Below, one piece after another: positions 1-10,108 of a stretch of DNA of 64,000 bases. Where the stretch lies: assembly GCF_044457565.1 (NCBI RefSeq), contig NZ_JBITGZ010000001.1, positions 310,001 to 374,000 of the forward strand. The letters run 5' to 3'. The first letter of the stretch is position 1. Each line of letters begins with the position of its first letter. The position numbers were made by a program, and so were the translations under genes. Origin of the DNA: Kitasatospora sp044457565 (GTDB lineage Bacteria > Actinomycetota > Actinomycetes > Streptomycetales > Streptomycetaceae). Under the pieces are notes generated by a model. It ran no database searches. It had not been told where the DNA came from and worked only from the letters and a program-made list of their open reading frames with translations.

Positions 1-272
1 TTCGGCGCGCACCCCTGCGCGTTAACCCTTGACCCGAGCCTGACTGCACCACTATCCGTCACTCACGGACACGAAAGTGCCCACTGTCGATCTCAATTAG
101 GTCACATGACCGGTTGGTGCGTTTCGGAAATCGGACATATGAGACATAGCCAGACAGGTATTAACCGGACAGTTGTCATGAATGACGGATTGTCACGTCC
201 GCTGAGCGGACACTTCACCCTGCTGGGCGCTATTCCGTTTATACGCGCGTCGACCGCGTTGCGTGACAGAAA
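1..272. other. intergenic left edge, no gene seen
   Basis: No reading frame here looks like a real protein on either strand. It lies downstream of the typA terminator and probably holds the promoter of a gene outside the window. Confidence 0.5.
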
Positions 273-312
273 TGCCGTCGCCCCCCACCCGAACGGGAGG
301 GGGGCGACGGCA
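273..312 (-). terminator. hairpin terminator downstream of typA
   Basis: A perfect 14-bp stem (TGCCGTCGCCCCCC paired with GGGGGGCGACGGCA) with a 12-nt loop lies 20 nt past the typA stop codon. There is no T-run, which is usual for streptomycete terminators. Confidence 0.8.
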
Positions 313-332
313 GGACGGCGCTATCCGAAGAG

Positions 333-2201
333 TCAGTTCTTCTTGGCGCGCGAGGCGCTACGGCCACGCTCCTTCTGGTCAAGAACGACCTTGCGGATAC
401 GCACGGTCTCCGGGGTCACCTCGATGCACTCGTCCTCGCGGCAGAACTCCAGCGACTGCTCCAGCGAGAGCTTGCGCGGCGGCACCAGGTTCTCGGTGGT
501 GTCGGAGGAGGCCGCACGCATGTTGGTGAGCTTCTTCTCCTTGGTGATGTTGATGTCCATGTCGTCCTGGCGCGAGTTCTCGCCGACGATCATGCCCTCG
601 TACACCTCGGTGGTGGGCTCGACGAAGAGCGTGCCGCGCTCCTGGATGCCCATCATCGCGAACGGCGTCACGACGCCCGCGCGGTCGGCGACCAGCGAAC
701 CGTTGTTGCGCATGCGCAGCTCGCCGAACCACGGCTCGTGGCCCTCGAAGATGCTGTGCGCGATACCGGTGCCGCGGGTGTCGGTCAGGAACTGGGTACG
801 GAAGCCGATCAGGCCGCGCGACGGCACGATGAACTCCATGCGGACCCAGCCGGAGCCGTGGTTCGTCATGGTCTCCATGCGGCCCTTGCGGGTCGCCATC
901 AGCTGGGTGATCGCACCGAGGTACTCCTCGGGGCTGTCGATGGTCATCCGCTCGACCGGCTCGTGCACCTTGCCGTTGATGACCTTGGTGACGACCTGCG
1001 GCTTGCCGACGGTCAGCTCGAAGAGCTCGCGGCGCATGGTCTCGACCAGGATGGCGAGCGCGAGCTCACCACGGCCCTGGACCTCCCAGGCGTCGGGACG
1101 CTCGGTCGGCAGCACGCGCAGCGAGACGTTACCGATCAGCTCGCGGTCCAGGCGGTCCTTCACCATGCGGGCGGTGACCTTGTGGCCCTTGCCGCCCTTG
1201 CCGACCAGCGGCGAGGTGTTGGTGCCGATGACCATCGAGATGGCCGGCTCGTCGACGGTGATCAGCGGAAGCGCGACCGGGTTCTCCAGGTCGGCCAGGG
1301 TCTCGCCGATCATGATGTCCGGGATACCCGCGACGGCGCAGATGTCGCCGGGGCCGGCCACCTCGGCCGGCTTGCGGGTGAGCGCCTCGGTCATCAGCAG
1401 CTCGGTGATCTTGACCTGCTGGACCGAGCCGTCCCGCTTCATCCACGCGACCTGCTGGCCCTTGCGCAGCTCGCCCTGCTCGACGCGGCAGAGCGCGATA
1501 CGGCCGAGGAAGTTGTCGGCGTCCAGGTTGGTGACGTGGGCCTGGAGCGGGGCGTCCTCGTCGTAGGTCGGGGCCGGGACGTGCTCCAGGATGGTCGAGA
1601 AGAACGGCTCCAGCGAGTCGCTGTCGGCCGGGACGGTGCCGTCCTCGGGCTTGGTCATCGAGGCGACGCCGTCACGCGCACAGGCGTAGACGATCGGGAA
1701 CTCGATCTGCTCCTCGGTGGCGTCCAGGTCCAGGAAGAGGTCGTAGGTCTCGTTGATGACCTCGTCGATCCGGGAGTCCGGACGGTCGGTCTTGTTGATG
1801 CAGAGGATGACCGGCAGCTTGGCGGTCAGGGCCTTGCGGAGCACGAAGCGGGTCTGCGGCAGCGGACCCTCGGAGGCGTCGACCAGCAGGACGACCGCGT
1901 CCACCATCGAGAGACCGCGCTCGACCTCGCCACCGAAGTCGGCGTGGCCCGGGGTGTCGATGATGTTGATCGTGATCGGGGCGCCACCCTCCTTGGGGTG
2001 GTACTTGACTGCGGTGTTCTTCGCGAGAATGGTGATGCCCTTCTCGCGCTCCAGGTCGTTGGAGTCCATCATGCGGTCGTCGAGGTGCTGGTGGGCCGCG
2101 AAGGCGCCGGCCTGCTTCAGCATGGCGTCGACCAGAGTGGTCTTGCCGTGGTCGACGTGGGCGACGATGGCAACGTTGCGGATGTCATTGCGCGTGGGCA
2201 T
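333..2201 (-). CDS. typA: translational GTPase TypA/BipA
   Basis: A ribosome-associated GTPase of the EF-G/LepA superfamily, implicated in ribosome assembly and stress adaptation. The protein is 622 aa, the usual length. The G1 loop AHVDHGKT is at residues 14-21, the G3 motif DTPGH lies near residue 81 and the G4 motif NKTD near 135. An EF-Tu domain 2-like barrel, an EF-G V-like fold (LSPEEYLGAI-type region) and the TypA C-terminal domain follow. The ATG at 2201 is preceded by a GGGAGA ribosome binding site. The C-terminus is basic (ends in a Lys/Arg-rich tail), as in actinobacterial homologues. The gene is monocistronic, with a strong hairpin just after the stop. Family identity is secure from continuous similarity across the whole length. 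Confidence 0.97.
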   Translation of the reverse strand: MPTRNDIRNVAIVAHVDHGKTTLVDAMLKQAGAFAAHQHLDDRMMDSNDLEREKGITILAKNTAVKYHPKEGGAPITINIIDTPGHADFGGEVERGLSMVDAVVLLVDASEGPLPQTRFVLRKALTAKLPVILCINKTDRPDSRIDEVINETYDLFLDLDATEEQIEFPIVYACARDGVASMTKPEDGTVPADSDSLEPFFSTILEHVPAPTYDEDAPLQAHVTNLDADNFLGRIALCRVEQGELRKGQQVAWMKRDGSVQQVKITELLMTEALTRKPAEVAGPGDICAVAGIPDIMIGETLADLENPVALPLITVDEPAISMVIGTNTSPLVGKGGKGHKVTARMVKDRLDRELIGNVSLRVLPTERPDAWEVQGRGELALAILVETMRRELFELTVGKPQVVTKVINGKVHEPVERMTIDSPEEYLGAITQLMATRKGRMETMTNHGSGWVRMEFIVPSRGLIGFRTQFLTDTRGTGIAHSIFEGHEPWFGELRMRNNGSLVADRAGVVTPFAMMGIQERGTLFVEPTTEVYEGMIVGENSRQDDMDINITKEKKLTNMRAASSDTTENLVPPRKLSLEQSLEFCREDECIEVTPETVRIRKVVLDQKERGRSASRAKKN

Positions 2202-2488
2202 GCTGAGCGGATTCTCCCGGAATTGTGGGTTACGGCGCCCGGCTGCGTGACGCCGACCGGCGATCCCTGTTGATCGCCGCCGCCCGTTCCGCCTGCTACT
2301 ACCGGTCCACCCGCCGGGCAGAACATGCCACGGCTTCCTCCTATGGTACGTGGAACCACCCAGCGGGGCCGAAACGGGCAGGCCAGGGCGGGACCAAGAT
2401 CACATCCGGCCCGCCCCCGGCCCCCGCCCTGACCCTCGCCCGGACCGCGTCCGGACCGCTCCCGACCCGCCCCCGGAGAGCCGCCCGG

Positions 2489-4324
2489 CTAGCTGTTGTG
2501 GAAGCCGATGTCCTGGTAGCGCGGCCAGGCGAAGCCGTACGCGCCGGCCCCCACGATGCCCGTGCGGACGGCCACCAGATCGGGGCGCTGGTAGAGCGGC
2601 ACGGAGTGGCCGAGCTCCCAGATCCGGGCGTCGGCCTGCTGGAGGAGCTTCTGCTGAGCGACCGGGTCGAGCTCGGCGGCCGCCCGGTCGAAGAGCAGGT
2701 CGATCTCCTCGGTGCCGGTCCTGGCGTAGTTGGAGCCGATCTGCGTCGTGCCGTCCGGGCCCGGCTGGGGCTTGGCGTAGACGGCGCGCTCGTCCGTGGC
2801 CGGCGAGATGCTGGCGGGCCAGGAGAAGAGCGCGAGGTCGTAGTCGCCGGCGGCGAGGTGGTCACTGACGAACTTGTCGGCCGGCACGGGCTGCGCGTGG
2901 ACGGCGATGCCGGACTCGGCCAGGTTGGCGGCCAGCGCGTCCGCGGTCCGGCGGGCGGTGGCGGAGGAGTCCGGGAGCAGGAGCGCGAGTGATAGGTCCT
3001 TGCCGTCCTTGCTGCGGGTGCCGCCGGCCGCCGCGTGCCAGCCCGCGGCGTCCAGCAGCTCACCGGCGGAGGCCCGGCCGACGGCGGCGCTGTTGTCCTG
3101 GTAGCCGTCCTGCCCGACCGCCAGCAGGTGGTTGCCGAGCGGGGTCGCGGTGAGGCCCAGCGGGGTGAGCGCCGCGCCGGCGATCCGCCGCCGGTCGACG
3201 GCGCGGGCGAGGGCCCGGCGGACGGCCGGGTCGGTGAGCGGGCCCCGGGTCGCGTTGAGGGTGAGCTCGGTCAGGACGGGTGCGGCGGCCCGGTGCAGGG
3301 TGAGGCCCGGCAGTGCCTCCGCCCGCTTGAGGGCAAGCGTGGAGGCCTCGACCAGCGCGACGCCGGCGGTGTCGGGCGGCGCGGCGGCGGGCGCACCGGA
3401 CGCCGGCGTGGACGCGGTCGGGGCCGCGGTCGCGCTCCGGGTCGGGGTGGCCGCCGCGGTGCTCACCGGGGTGACCGGCGGGGTGCCGATGGCGTGGTCG
3501 ACGGCGGCGGTGAGCGGGGCGATGTCGAGCTTGCCCTGGTCCAGGGCGTCGAGGCGGTTCTCCGCCGGCGTGGACAGGAAGTCGATCCGGTCGACCTTTG
3601 GTGCGTCGCCCCACCAGGCGGGGTTGCGGGTGAGCCCGGCCAGGCCGGCGGCGCGGTCGTAATCGGCGAGCACGAAGGGGCCCGCCGTGGTCTGTGACCG
3701 CTCGGCCAGCGGCTGGTTGAAGGCGTCCGCGGAGCCCGTCGCGGCGGCCGGGTAGAGCGGGCTGAACAGCGTCTTCCACTGGGCGTACGGCTGCTTGAAG
3801 GTGACCTTGACCTCGTGCGGGTCCGCGCCCTGGGTGATCGAGTCGATCGCCGCGTACCCGGCCGGGTGGGCGCTGCGGTACGCCGGGTCGGCGCCGGCCA
3901 GGGCGGTGCGCTGGGCCGTGAAGTCGGCCGCGGAGAGCGGCTTGCCGTCGCTCCAGAGCGCCTTCGGGTTGAGCCGGTAGGTGACGACCTGTGGTTGCCC
4001 ACCGGGTGGGGTGGACTCGGCGGAGACCAGGTAGTCCGGGTCGGCGGTGGGACGTCCGTGCTCGTCCGGCCGGAACAGCGAGGGGTACAGGGCCCGGGCG
4101 AGCAGCGCGGAGTCGGCGGTGGCCTCGGGCTGGTAGACGTTGAGCGTCGCCGGCACCGCGTCCACGGCCCAGTGCAGGGTGCCGCCGTCCCGGACGGCGC
4201 TGCGGTCCGCCGCACCGAAGTCGGAGACGGCCGGGCCGGCCGGCGCGGGGTCGTCCGAGCAGGCGGCCACGGAGGTGGCCAGGAGCAGCGCGACGGCTGC
4301 GGCGGTGAGCTGGCGGGCGCGCAT
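2489..4324 (-). CDS. ABC transporter family 5 substrate-binding lipoprotein
   Basis: An extracellular solute-binding protein of the oligopeptide/nickel (SBP_bac_5) family, 611 aa. It begins with a lipoprotein signal peptide: basic n-region, hydrophobic core, lipobox SVAAC with the lipidated Cys at residue 22, then an acidic SDD stretch. The body has family features such as 'GGTLHWAVDAVPATLNVYQP' near residue 48 and 'WSDGKPLSAADF' near 128. An Ala/Thr/Pro/Ser-rich low-complexity insertion (about residues 286-318) interrupts the domain and is probably a surface linker. No permease or ATPase gene is adjacent, so the binding protein is either an orphan or works with a transporter encoded elsewhere. 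The ligand cannot be read from sequence; peptides are the family default. The ATG at 4324 gives a complete signal peptide, which supports this start. Confidence 0.88.
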   Translation of the reverse strand: MRARQLTAAAVALLLATSVAACSDDPAPAGPAVSDFGAADRSAVRDGGTLHWAVDAVPATLNVYQPEATADSALLARALYPSLFRPDEHGRPTADPDYLVSAESTPPGGQPQVVTYRLNPKALWSDGKPLSAADFTAQRTALAGADPAYRSAHPAGYAAIDSITQGADPHEVKVTFKQPYAQWKTLFSPLYPAAATGSADAFNQPLAERSQTTAGPFVLADYDRAAGLAGLTRNPAWWGDAPKVDRIDFLSTPAENRLDALDQGKLDIAPLTAAVDHAIGTPPVTPVSTAAATPTRSATAAPTASTPASGAPAAAPPDTAGVALVEASTLALKRAEALPGLTLHRAAAPVLTELTLNATRGPLTDPAVRRALARAVDRRRIAGAALTPLGLTATPLGNHLLAVGQDGYQDNSAAVGRASAGELLDAAGWHAAAGGTRSKDGKDLSLALLLPDSSATARRTADALAANLAESGIAVHAQPVPADKFVSDHLAAGDYDLALFSWPASISPATDERAVYAKPQPGPDGTTQIGSNYARTGTEEIDLLFDRAAAELDPVAQQKLLQQADARIWELGHSVPLYQRPDLVAVRTGIVGAGAYGFAWPRYQDIGFHNS

Positions 4325-4498
4325 GCTCTCTCCGTCGGGTTGTCAGGTGACCCGAAGACCGGGCGGGGTCACCAACTCAACGCGACGGAGCACCGCCCGG
4401 CCGGGCGACACGGCGGCGGGCGGCGCGGAGCACCCGCATGGCGCACAGCCCGCCGGCCGGGCCGCCCGTACCGCCGCCGCGACCGGCCGGCGGCGTCC

Positions 4499-7153
4499 TC
4501 AGAGCGTCAGCTCGAACCAGACGATCTTGCCCTTGGGTGTGCGGCGGCTGCCCCAGCGCTCGGCCAGCAGGCTGACCAGCTGGAGGCCGCGCCCGCCCTC
4601 GTCGGTCTCCTGGGCGCGGCGCTGGCGGGGCTGGGCGTAGCCGTCGTCCCAGACCTCGCAGACCATGCCCCGGTCGCGCAGCAGGCGCAGCCGGATGTCG
4701 CCGCGGCCGTGCCGCAGGGCGTTCGTGACCAGCTCGCTGACCAGCAGCTCGGTGGTGTCGACCAACTCGTCCAGGCCGCGGGTCAGCAGCCAGCTGCAGG
4801 CGAGCTCCCTGGCCTTGGCGACGGAGGTCGGCTCGGGCGGCAGCTTCCAGTCGCCGACGGAGTCCTCGGGGAAGGCGTGCACCTTGGCCATCAGCAAGGC
4901 GATGTCGTCCTCTCCGTGGTGCGGGTTGAGCTCGCCCAGGACGTGGTCGCAGAGCTCCTCCAGGCCCTTGGACCCGCCGGAGAGCGCCGTCCGGAAGGCG
5001 CGCAGGCCCTCGTCCAGCTGGTGCTTACGGGATTCGACCAGGCCGTCGGTGTACAGGCCGAGCAGGGCGCCGTCCGGGAGGGTCAGTTCGACCTCCTCGA
5101 AGGGCTCGCCGCCCACGCCCAGCGGCAGGCCGGGCGGCACGTCCAGCATCCTGGCGGGCTCGCCCGGGCTGAGCAGCACCGGCGGCAGGTGGCCGGCGTT
5201 GGCGAAGAAGCAGCGCCGGGTGACGGCGTCGAACACCGCGTACACGCAGGTGGCGAGGTAGACCTCGCGGGCCTCCTCGTCGGCGGGCGAGGAGAGCCGG
5301 CCGTAGGCGCTGGGCGGGCCGGCGGGCGCGGAGTCGTCGCCCAGGCCGCGGGCGATCTCGTCGAGCGCGGTGAGCACCTCGGCCGGGTCGAGGTCGAGCA
5401 TCGCGAGGGTGCGCACGGCGGTGCGCAGCTGGCCCATCGCCACCGCGGCGCGCAGGCCGCGGCCCATCACGTCGCCGATGACCAGCGCGGTGCGGTTGCC
5501 GGGCAGCGGGATGACGTCGAACCAGTCGCCGCCGACCTCGGTGTTGTTGTTGCTGGGCAGGTAGCGGCAGGCGATCTCCAGGCCGCTGGCCGCCGGGTTG
5601 CCCGGCGGCAGCAGGCTGCGCTGGAGGATCAGGGCACGTTCGTGCTCGCGGCGGTAGAGCCGGGCGTTGTCGATACAGACCGCTGCGCGGGCGACCAGCT
5701 CCTCGGCGATCGCGACGTCCCGGGCGTCGAACGGCTCGCTGCCGATCGCCCGGGAGAGCTGGACGAGTCCGAGCACCTGGTCGCGCGCGACCAGCGGGAC
5801 GATCAGGGTCGAGCGCAGCAGCGGGTCGGGCCCGGGCTCGGGGACGACGCTGCGGCCGGTGCGCAGGGCGCGGGCGTGCGGGGAGCGGCGCGGGTAGCAG
5901 AGGGTGCCGCCGGGCTCCGCGGCGGGCAGCCCGGTGATCGTGCCGAGCACAGAGGAGGCGCCGCCGACCACGCTGGAGACGGCGACCCTGCGCAGCTCGC
6001 CGCAGCCGTCGGAGAGGACGGTCTCACCGAGCCGCCCGGCCGTCGGGGCGGACTCGCCGGCCAGCAGGGCGGTGTAGAGGTCCACGGTGGCGACGTCGCA
6101 GAACGGCGGGACGACGACGTCCAGCAGCTCCTTCGCGGTGGTCTCCAGGTCCAGGGTGGAGCCGATGTGGGCGCTGGCCTCGTTGAGCAGGGCGAGGTTG
6201 CGCCGGACGCCGTCGGCCTCGCGCTCGGCGACGTGCCGGCTGGTGACGTCGGAGACCTGGCCGGCCACGCCCATCGGCTGTCCGCCGGTGCCGTCGAGGC
6301 GGTAGAGCGAGACGGCCCACAGGCGGCTACCGTCCCGGGCGGGGACGCCGGTGGCGTGCAGCCGCAGGTCGAACACGGGCTCGCCGCTGTCCAGCACCTT
6401 GCGCAGGGCGGCGGCCAGACGGTCGGCCTCCGAGGGCGGGAAGAGGTCGTGCGCGGTCAGGCCCTCCAGGTCCGCGGTGCCGAGGCCGACGCCGGTGGCG
6501 AAGGCGTCGTTGACCCGCTGGAGGCGCAGCCTGCTGTCGAACAGGATGAAGCCGGTCGGCGTCTGGCCGAAGACGGCCTCGGAGGCGGCGAGGTCGGTCT
6601 CGATCCGGCGCAGCCGCCCGAGGTCGACGGCCAGGCAGGTCGCGCCGGCCGCGGGCAGGGCGCTGCCGGGCATCAGGTAGACCTCGGCGAGGCTCTCGGT
6701 ACCGGTGGCGTCGCGGTACGGCGCGGTGCCGACCCACTCCTCGCCGGCCAGGATGCGCTCCAGCCGGGCGCGCCCGCGCTGCCAGAGTTCGCGGGGGACG
6801 AAGGTGGTGATCGGGTCACCGCCGACGGCCTCGGCGGCCGGCAGGCCGAAGAACTCGGCGGCGCGGTCGCTCCACTGGCTGATCCGGCCGTCGGGGCCGA
6901 TCGCGAAGGTGGCGACCCGGATGTAGTCGTAGATCGACCCGGGCTGGCCCTGGCCCCACCGGGAGTGGGCGGGGGTGGCGGCGGCCGGGGCGGTGTGCCC
7001 GCCGCGCCTTGGCAGATCCACAGCGCTGGGCTGTCCGGGCACGGCGGCATGACCGCTGCTGCTCGGCGCATTCCGCGCCGGGGTGCTGTTCAAACGGACC
7101 GACCCCTCCAACCCGCGACCGTCCGGATGTCGAGAAGACCGAGTATTCATCAT
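4499..7153 (-). CDS. PAS-PAS-GAF-PP2C (SpoIIE)-HATPase signalling phosphatase
   Basis: A multidomain serine phosphatase of the SpoIIE/RsbU type with a C-terminal RsbW-like ATPase, about 884 aa from the ATG at 7153; an in-frame ATG follows directly at 7150 and longer readings reach 7267. Order: disordered N-terminus, a PAS domain ('ATFAIGPDGRISQWS'), a second PAS ('GQTPTGFILFDSRLRLQRVN'), a GAF domain ('LNEASAHIGSTLDLETTAKE'), PP2C with the metal-binding motifs VGGDWFDVIPL, IGDVMGRG, YTDGLVESR and DDIALL, then a HATPase_c domain with N-box SELVTNALRHG and G-box DEGGRGLQLV. Such proteins act on anti-sigma-antagonist switches and combine phosphatase and kinase functions. It lies 159 nt downstream of a similar gene on the same strand. 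No strong ribosome binding site decides the start. Confidence 0.9.
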   Translation of the reverse strand: MMNTRSSRHPDGRGLEGSVRLNSTPARNAPSSSGHAAVPGQPSAVDLPRRGGHTAPAAATPAHSRWGQGQPGSIYDYIRVATFAIGPDGRISQWSDRAAEFFGLPAAEAVGGDPITTFVPRELWQRGRARLERILAGEEWVGTAPYRDATGTESLAEVYLMPGSALPAAGATCLAVDLGRLRRIETDLAASEAVFGQTPTGFILFDSRLRLQRVNDAFATGVGLGTADLEGLTAHDLFPPSEADRLAAALRKVLDSGEPVFDLRLHATGVPARDGSRLWAVSLYRLDGTGGQPMGVAGQVSDVTSRHVAEREADGVRRNLALLNEASAHIGSTLDLETTAKELLDVVVPPFCDVATVDLYTALLAGESAPTAGRLGETVLSDGCGELRRVAVSSVVGGASSVLGTITGLPAAEPGGTLCYPRRSPHARALRTGRSVVPEPGPDPLLRSTLIVPLVARDQVLGLVQLSRAIGSEPFDARDVAIAEELVARAAVCIDNARLYRREHERALILQRSLLPPGNPAASGLEIACRYLPSNNNTEVGGDWFDVIPLPGNRTALVIGDVMGRGLRAAVAMGQLRTAVRTLAMLDLDPAEVLTALDEIARGLGDDSAPAGPPSAYGRLSSPADEEAREVYLATCVYAVFDAVTRRCFFANAGHLPPVLLSPGEPARMLDVPPGLPLGVGGEPFEEVELTLPDGALLGLYTDGLVESRKHQLDEGLRAFRTALSGGSKGLEELCDHVLGELNPHHGEDDIALLMAKVHAFPEDSVGDWKLPPEPTSVAKARELACSWLLTRGLDELVDTTELLVSELVTNALRHGRGDIRLRLLRDRGMVCEVWDDGYAQPRQRRAQETDEGGRGLQLVSLLAERWGSRRTPKGKIVWFELTL

Positions 7154-7312
7154 CGAGGGGTGGGCGCACACGCCCTCAACATCACAACATCGGATCGGGC
7201 GAAGGTTTTTGCCCTGTCGCCCGCGCCACCACAATGCCACGCTCGCGCCCCCTGTCGGTGTGCGCACTCCCCCTGGCCGTGCTGCGGCATATGCGGTTCC
7301 GTTCTACTCGCG

Positions 7313-10108
7313 TCACTCGTCGTCGGGCTCATTACCCGGCAGCGCCTGTTCGAACCAGACGACCTTGCCCATTCCTTCGGCGCGGGCGCCCCAGCGGAGT
7401 GCCATCCGTCTCACCAGTTCCAGGCCGCGGCCGCCCTCGTCGGCCTCGGCGGCGTGCCGCTCGCGCGGCGGGTCGGGCAGCGGGTCGGAGACTTCGACCA
7501 TCAGCGTGTCGCCGAGCGTCAGCCGGACCCCGATCGGGGCGCTGGCGTACCGGACGGAGTTGGTGACCAGCTCGCTGACCAGTAGCTCGGCGACGTCGGT
7601 GAGCTCCTCCACGCCCCACTCGGCCAGGGCGGCGCGGACCAGCCGACGGGCCCGCGAGACGGCGGTGGGCTCGGCGGGCAGGGTCCAGCCGGCCGTGGGG
7701 GTGCCGGCGTGGCCGTGCCCGAGCCGGGCCAGCAGCAGGGCCACGTCGTCGGGCTCGCGGCCCTGCTCCATGGTGTCCAGGACGGCTTCGCACGCCTGCT
7801 GGATCGAGCCGTACGGCTGTTCGAGCACCATCAGCAGCCGGCCGAGGCCGACGTCCAGGTCCTTGTCCCGGGACTCCACCAGGCCGTCCGTGCAGAGCGC
7901 CAGCAGGCTGCCCTCGGGGATCTTCAGCTCCACCGACTCGAACGGCACCCCGCCGACCCCGAGCGGTGCCCCGGAGGGCAGCTCCAGCACCCGGCCCTCG
8001 CCGCCGGGCAGCGGCCCGCCGTTCCTGGTCGGCTGCTGCTCGCTCCCGCCCGCCGGGACGATCAGCACCGGCGGGATGTGGCCCGCCTTGGCGACCACCA
8101 GCCGGGCGCTGGTCGGGTCGAACACCGCGTAGATGCAGGTCGCCAGCAGGGCCTCGTCGGGGCCCTGGGCGAGGTCGTCGGCCAGCTCGTGGACGTGCCG
8201 CAGCAGGACGTCCGGCGGCAGGTCCAGGCCCGCCAGGGTGCGCACGGCGGTCCGCAGCCGGCCCATCGTGGCGGCGGCCCGCAGCCCGTGGCCCATCACG
8301 TCGCCGACCACCAGTGCCGTGCGGTCCCCGGGCAGCGGGATGACGTCGAACCAGTCGCCGCCCACCTCGGTGCCGATACTGCCGGGGACGTACCGGTAGG
8401 CGACCTCGACGCCGGTGGGTTGCGGCACCTGCTGCGGGAGCAGGGTGCGCTGGAGGGTCAGCGCGGCGGTGCGCTCGCGGGCGTAGAGGCGGGCGTTGTC
8501 CAGCGAGCTGCCGGCCCGGTCGGCGAGCTCGACGGTGAAGGCCAGGTCGTCCCGGTCGAAGCCCTCCCGGTACCCGGCCCGGCTGACCAGCAGCAGGCCG
8601 ATCACGATGCCCCGGGCACGCAGCGGGACGACCAGCATCGAGTGCACGCCCAGCTCCTGCGCCGCCTGCATCTTGGGGTCGCCGGGGTAGGTCACGTCGT
8701 CCAACTCTCCCGCGCCGGACAGCAGTTCCGGCACACCGGTACGCAGCACCCGGCCGCAGGCGGAGTCCTCGGCGAAGGTGATCCGCGCACCCCGCCGAAG
8801 CATCACCTCGACCTCGGGGCCGTCCTGGACGGAGGCGGTGCCGAGCTGGAGCAGGGACGTCCGGCGGTCGTGCCCGTGCCGGGGCAGGTCGTCACCGTGG
8901 GCGACGGCCTGGAGCAGGATCACCGCGGCGTGGTCGGTCAGCCGCGGCACCACGGCGCTCGCGAGCTCCTGCGCGATCCGGGAGGCGTCCAGCAGGTCAC
9001 CGACCCGGGAACCGAACTCGTTGAGCAGCGAGAGCCGGCGCCGGGCGTGCTCGACCTTGGCGACGGCGCGGTAGCGCTCGGTCACGTCCATCACGGTGCC
9101 CGAGATGCCGAGCACCCGGCCGGCCCGGTCGGTCAGCCGGCTGTAGGAGATCGAGCGGAAGCCCGAGCGGGCGGTGATCGGCGAGGCCAGCGTGACGTCG
9201 ATGACGGGCTCGCCGGTGGCCAGCACCTGGCGCTGGATCGCGGTGATCTCGTCCGCGGCACGCTCCGGGAGGGTCTCGCCGGTGGTGCGGCCGACGTGGT
9301 CCTGCGCCGCGACGCCGTTCATGTCGGCGAGCGTCTGGTTGACCGCCGTGTAGCGCAGGTCGCCGTCCAGGATCGCGATGCCCAGCGGGGACTGCTCGAA
9401 CAGCGCGTCCCGTACGGCGAGGTCGTGCTCGACCGCCTGGAGCGCGCGCGCCTCGGCCAGCGCCGCCTGGAGGAACGGGGTACCGTCACCGTCCACCAGC
9501 AGCGACACCCGGGCCTCCACCACGACGCCCTCGCCGTCCCGGTGGCGCAGCTCGGTCAGGCCCTGCCAGCGGCCCTGGCGCAGAGCCTCCTGGATGGCGG
9601 CGCGGGCCTGGGCGACCAGCTCGTCGCCGTACAGCAGCTCGTCGATCCGCCGGCCCACCAGCAGCTCGCTCGGCCAGCCGAGCAGCTCCTCGGCGGCGGG
9701 GCTCCAGAGCACCACGCGCCCGGACGTGTCGAGGATCGCGATGGCGACCTTGACCACGTCGAAGAGGCTGCCCCGGCTGTACTCGCCGAACCGGTCGGCG
9801 TCGGGGGCCTCGGTGCCGGGGAACGGCAGGGTCGGGCGGCTGCGGATCCCGGCGGTGGCCGGCGTGCCCAGGACGATCGGCAGTGTGGCGGGCGGCTCGC
9901 CGTCATCGCTGCGGCGGCGGGCCCGGGCGGCGGCCGGCGGTGTGGGCCGCCCCGGCCTGACCCCCCGGCGCAGCCGGGCCCGGGCGGCGGCCCGGCCGAA
10001 TGTACGACCGCTCCGGCTCGCGCCCGCACCCGCGGCTGCCGCGCGCTGCCCCCACCGGGGGGAGGCCTGCGCTCGCCGCTCTCCCCCGCCGTTACCCGTA
10101 CTCGACAC
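7313..10108 (-). CDS. PAS-PAS-GAF-PP2C (SpoIIE)-HATPase signalling phosphatase
   Basis: The second member of a tandem pair, 931 aa from the GTG at 10108. About 100 residues of Ala/Arg/Pro-rich disordered sequence lead into a PAS domain ('VAIAILDTSGRVVLWSPAAE'), a second PAS ('SPLGIAILDGDLRYTAVN'), a GAF domain, the SpoIIE PP2C domain (EVGGDWFDVIPLPGDRT, GDVMGHGLRAA, CTDGLVESR, DDVALLLARLG) and an anti-sigma-like HATPase_c domain (SELVTNSVRYA, DEGGRGLELV). It resembles its downstream neighbour over its whole length, so the two probably arose by duplication, although the sensory halves have diverged. The low-complexity N-terminus makes the start uncertain; the true start may lie as late as the PAS domain. 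The input signal cannot be read from sequence. Confidence 0.88.
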   Translation of the reverse strand: MSSTGNGGGERRAQASPRWGQRAAAAGAGASRSGRTFGRAAARARLRRGVRPGRPTPPAAARARRRSDDGEPPATLPIVLGTPATAGIRSRPTLPFPGTEAPDADRFGEYSRGSLFDVVKVAIAILDTSGRVVLWSPAAEELLGWPSELLVGRRIDELLYGDELVAQARAAIQEALRQGRWQGLTELRHRDGEGVVVEARVSLLVDGDGTPFLQAALAEARALQAVEHDLAVRDALFEQSPLGIAILDGDLRYTAVNQTLADMNGVAAQDHVGRTTGETLPERAADEITAIQRQVLATGEPVIDVTLASPITARSGFRSISYSRLTDRAGRVLGISGTVMDVTERYRAVAKVEHARRRLSLLNEFGSRVGDLLDASRIAQELASAVVPRLTDHAAVILLQAVAHGDDLPRHGHDRRTSLLQLGTASVQDGPEVEVMLRRGARITFAEDSACGRVLRTGVPELLSGAGELDDVTYPGDPKMQAAQELGVHSMLVVPLRARGIVIGLLLVSRAGYREGFDRDDLAFTVELADRAGSSLDNARLYARERTAALTLQRTLLPQQVPQPTGVEVAYRYVPGSIGTEVGGDWFDVIPLPGDRTALVVGDVMGHGLRAAATMGRLRTAVRTLAGLDLPPDVLLRHVHELADDLAQGPDEALLATCIYAVFDPTSARLVVAKAGHIPPVLIVPAGGSEQQPTRNGGPLPGGEGRVLELPSGAPLGVGGVPFESVELKIPEGSLLALCTDGLVESRDKDLDVGLGRLLMVLEQPYGSIQQACEAVLDTMEQGREPDDVALLLARLGHGHAGTPTAGWTLPAEPTAVSRARRLVRAALAEWGVEELTDVAELLVSELVTNSVRYASAPIGVRLTLGDTLMVEVSDPLPDPPRERHAAEADEGGRGLELVRRMALRWGARAEGMGKVVWFEQALPGNEPDDE

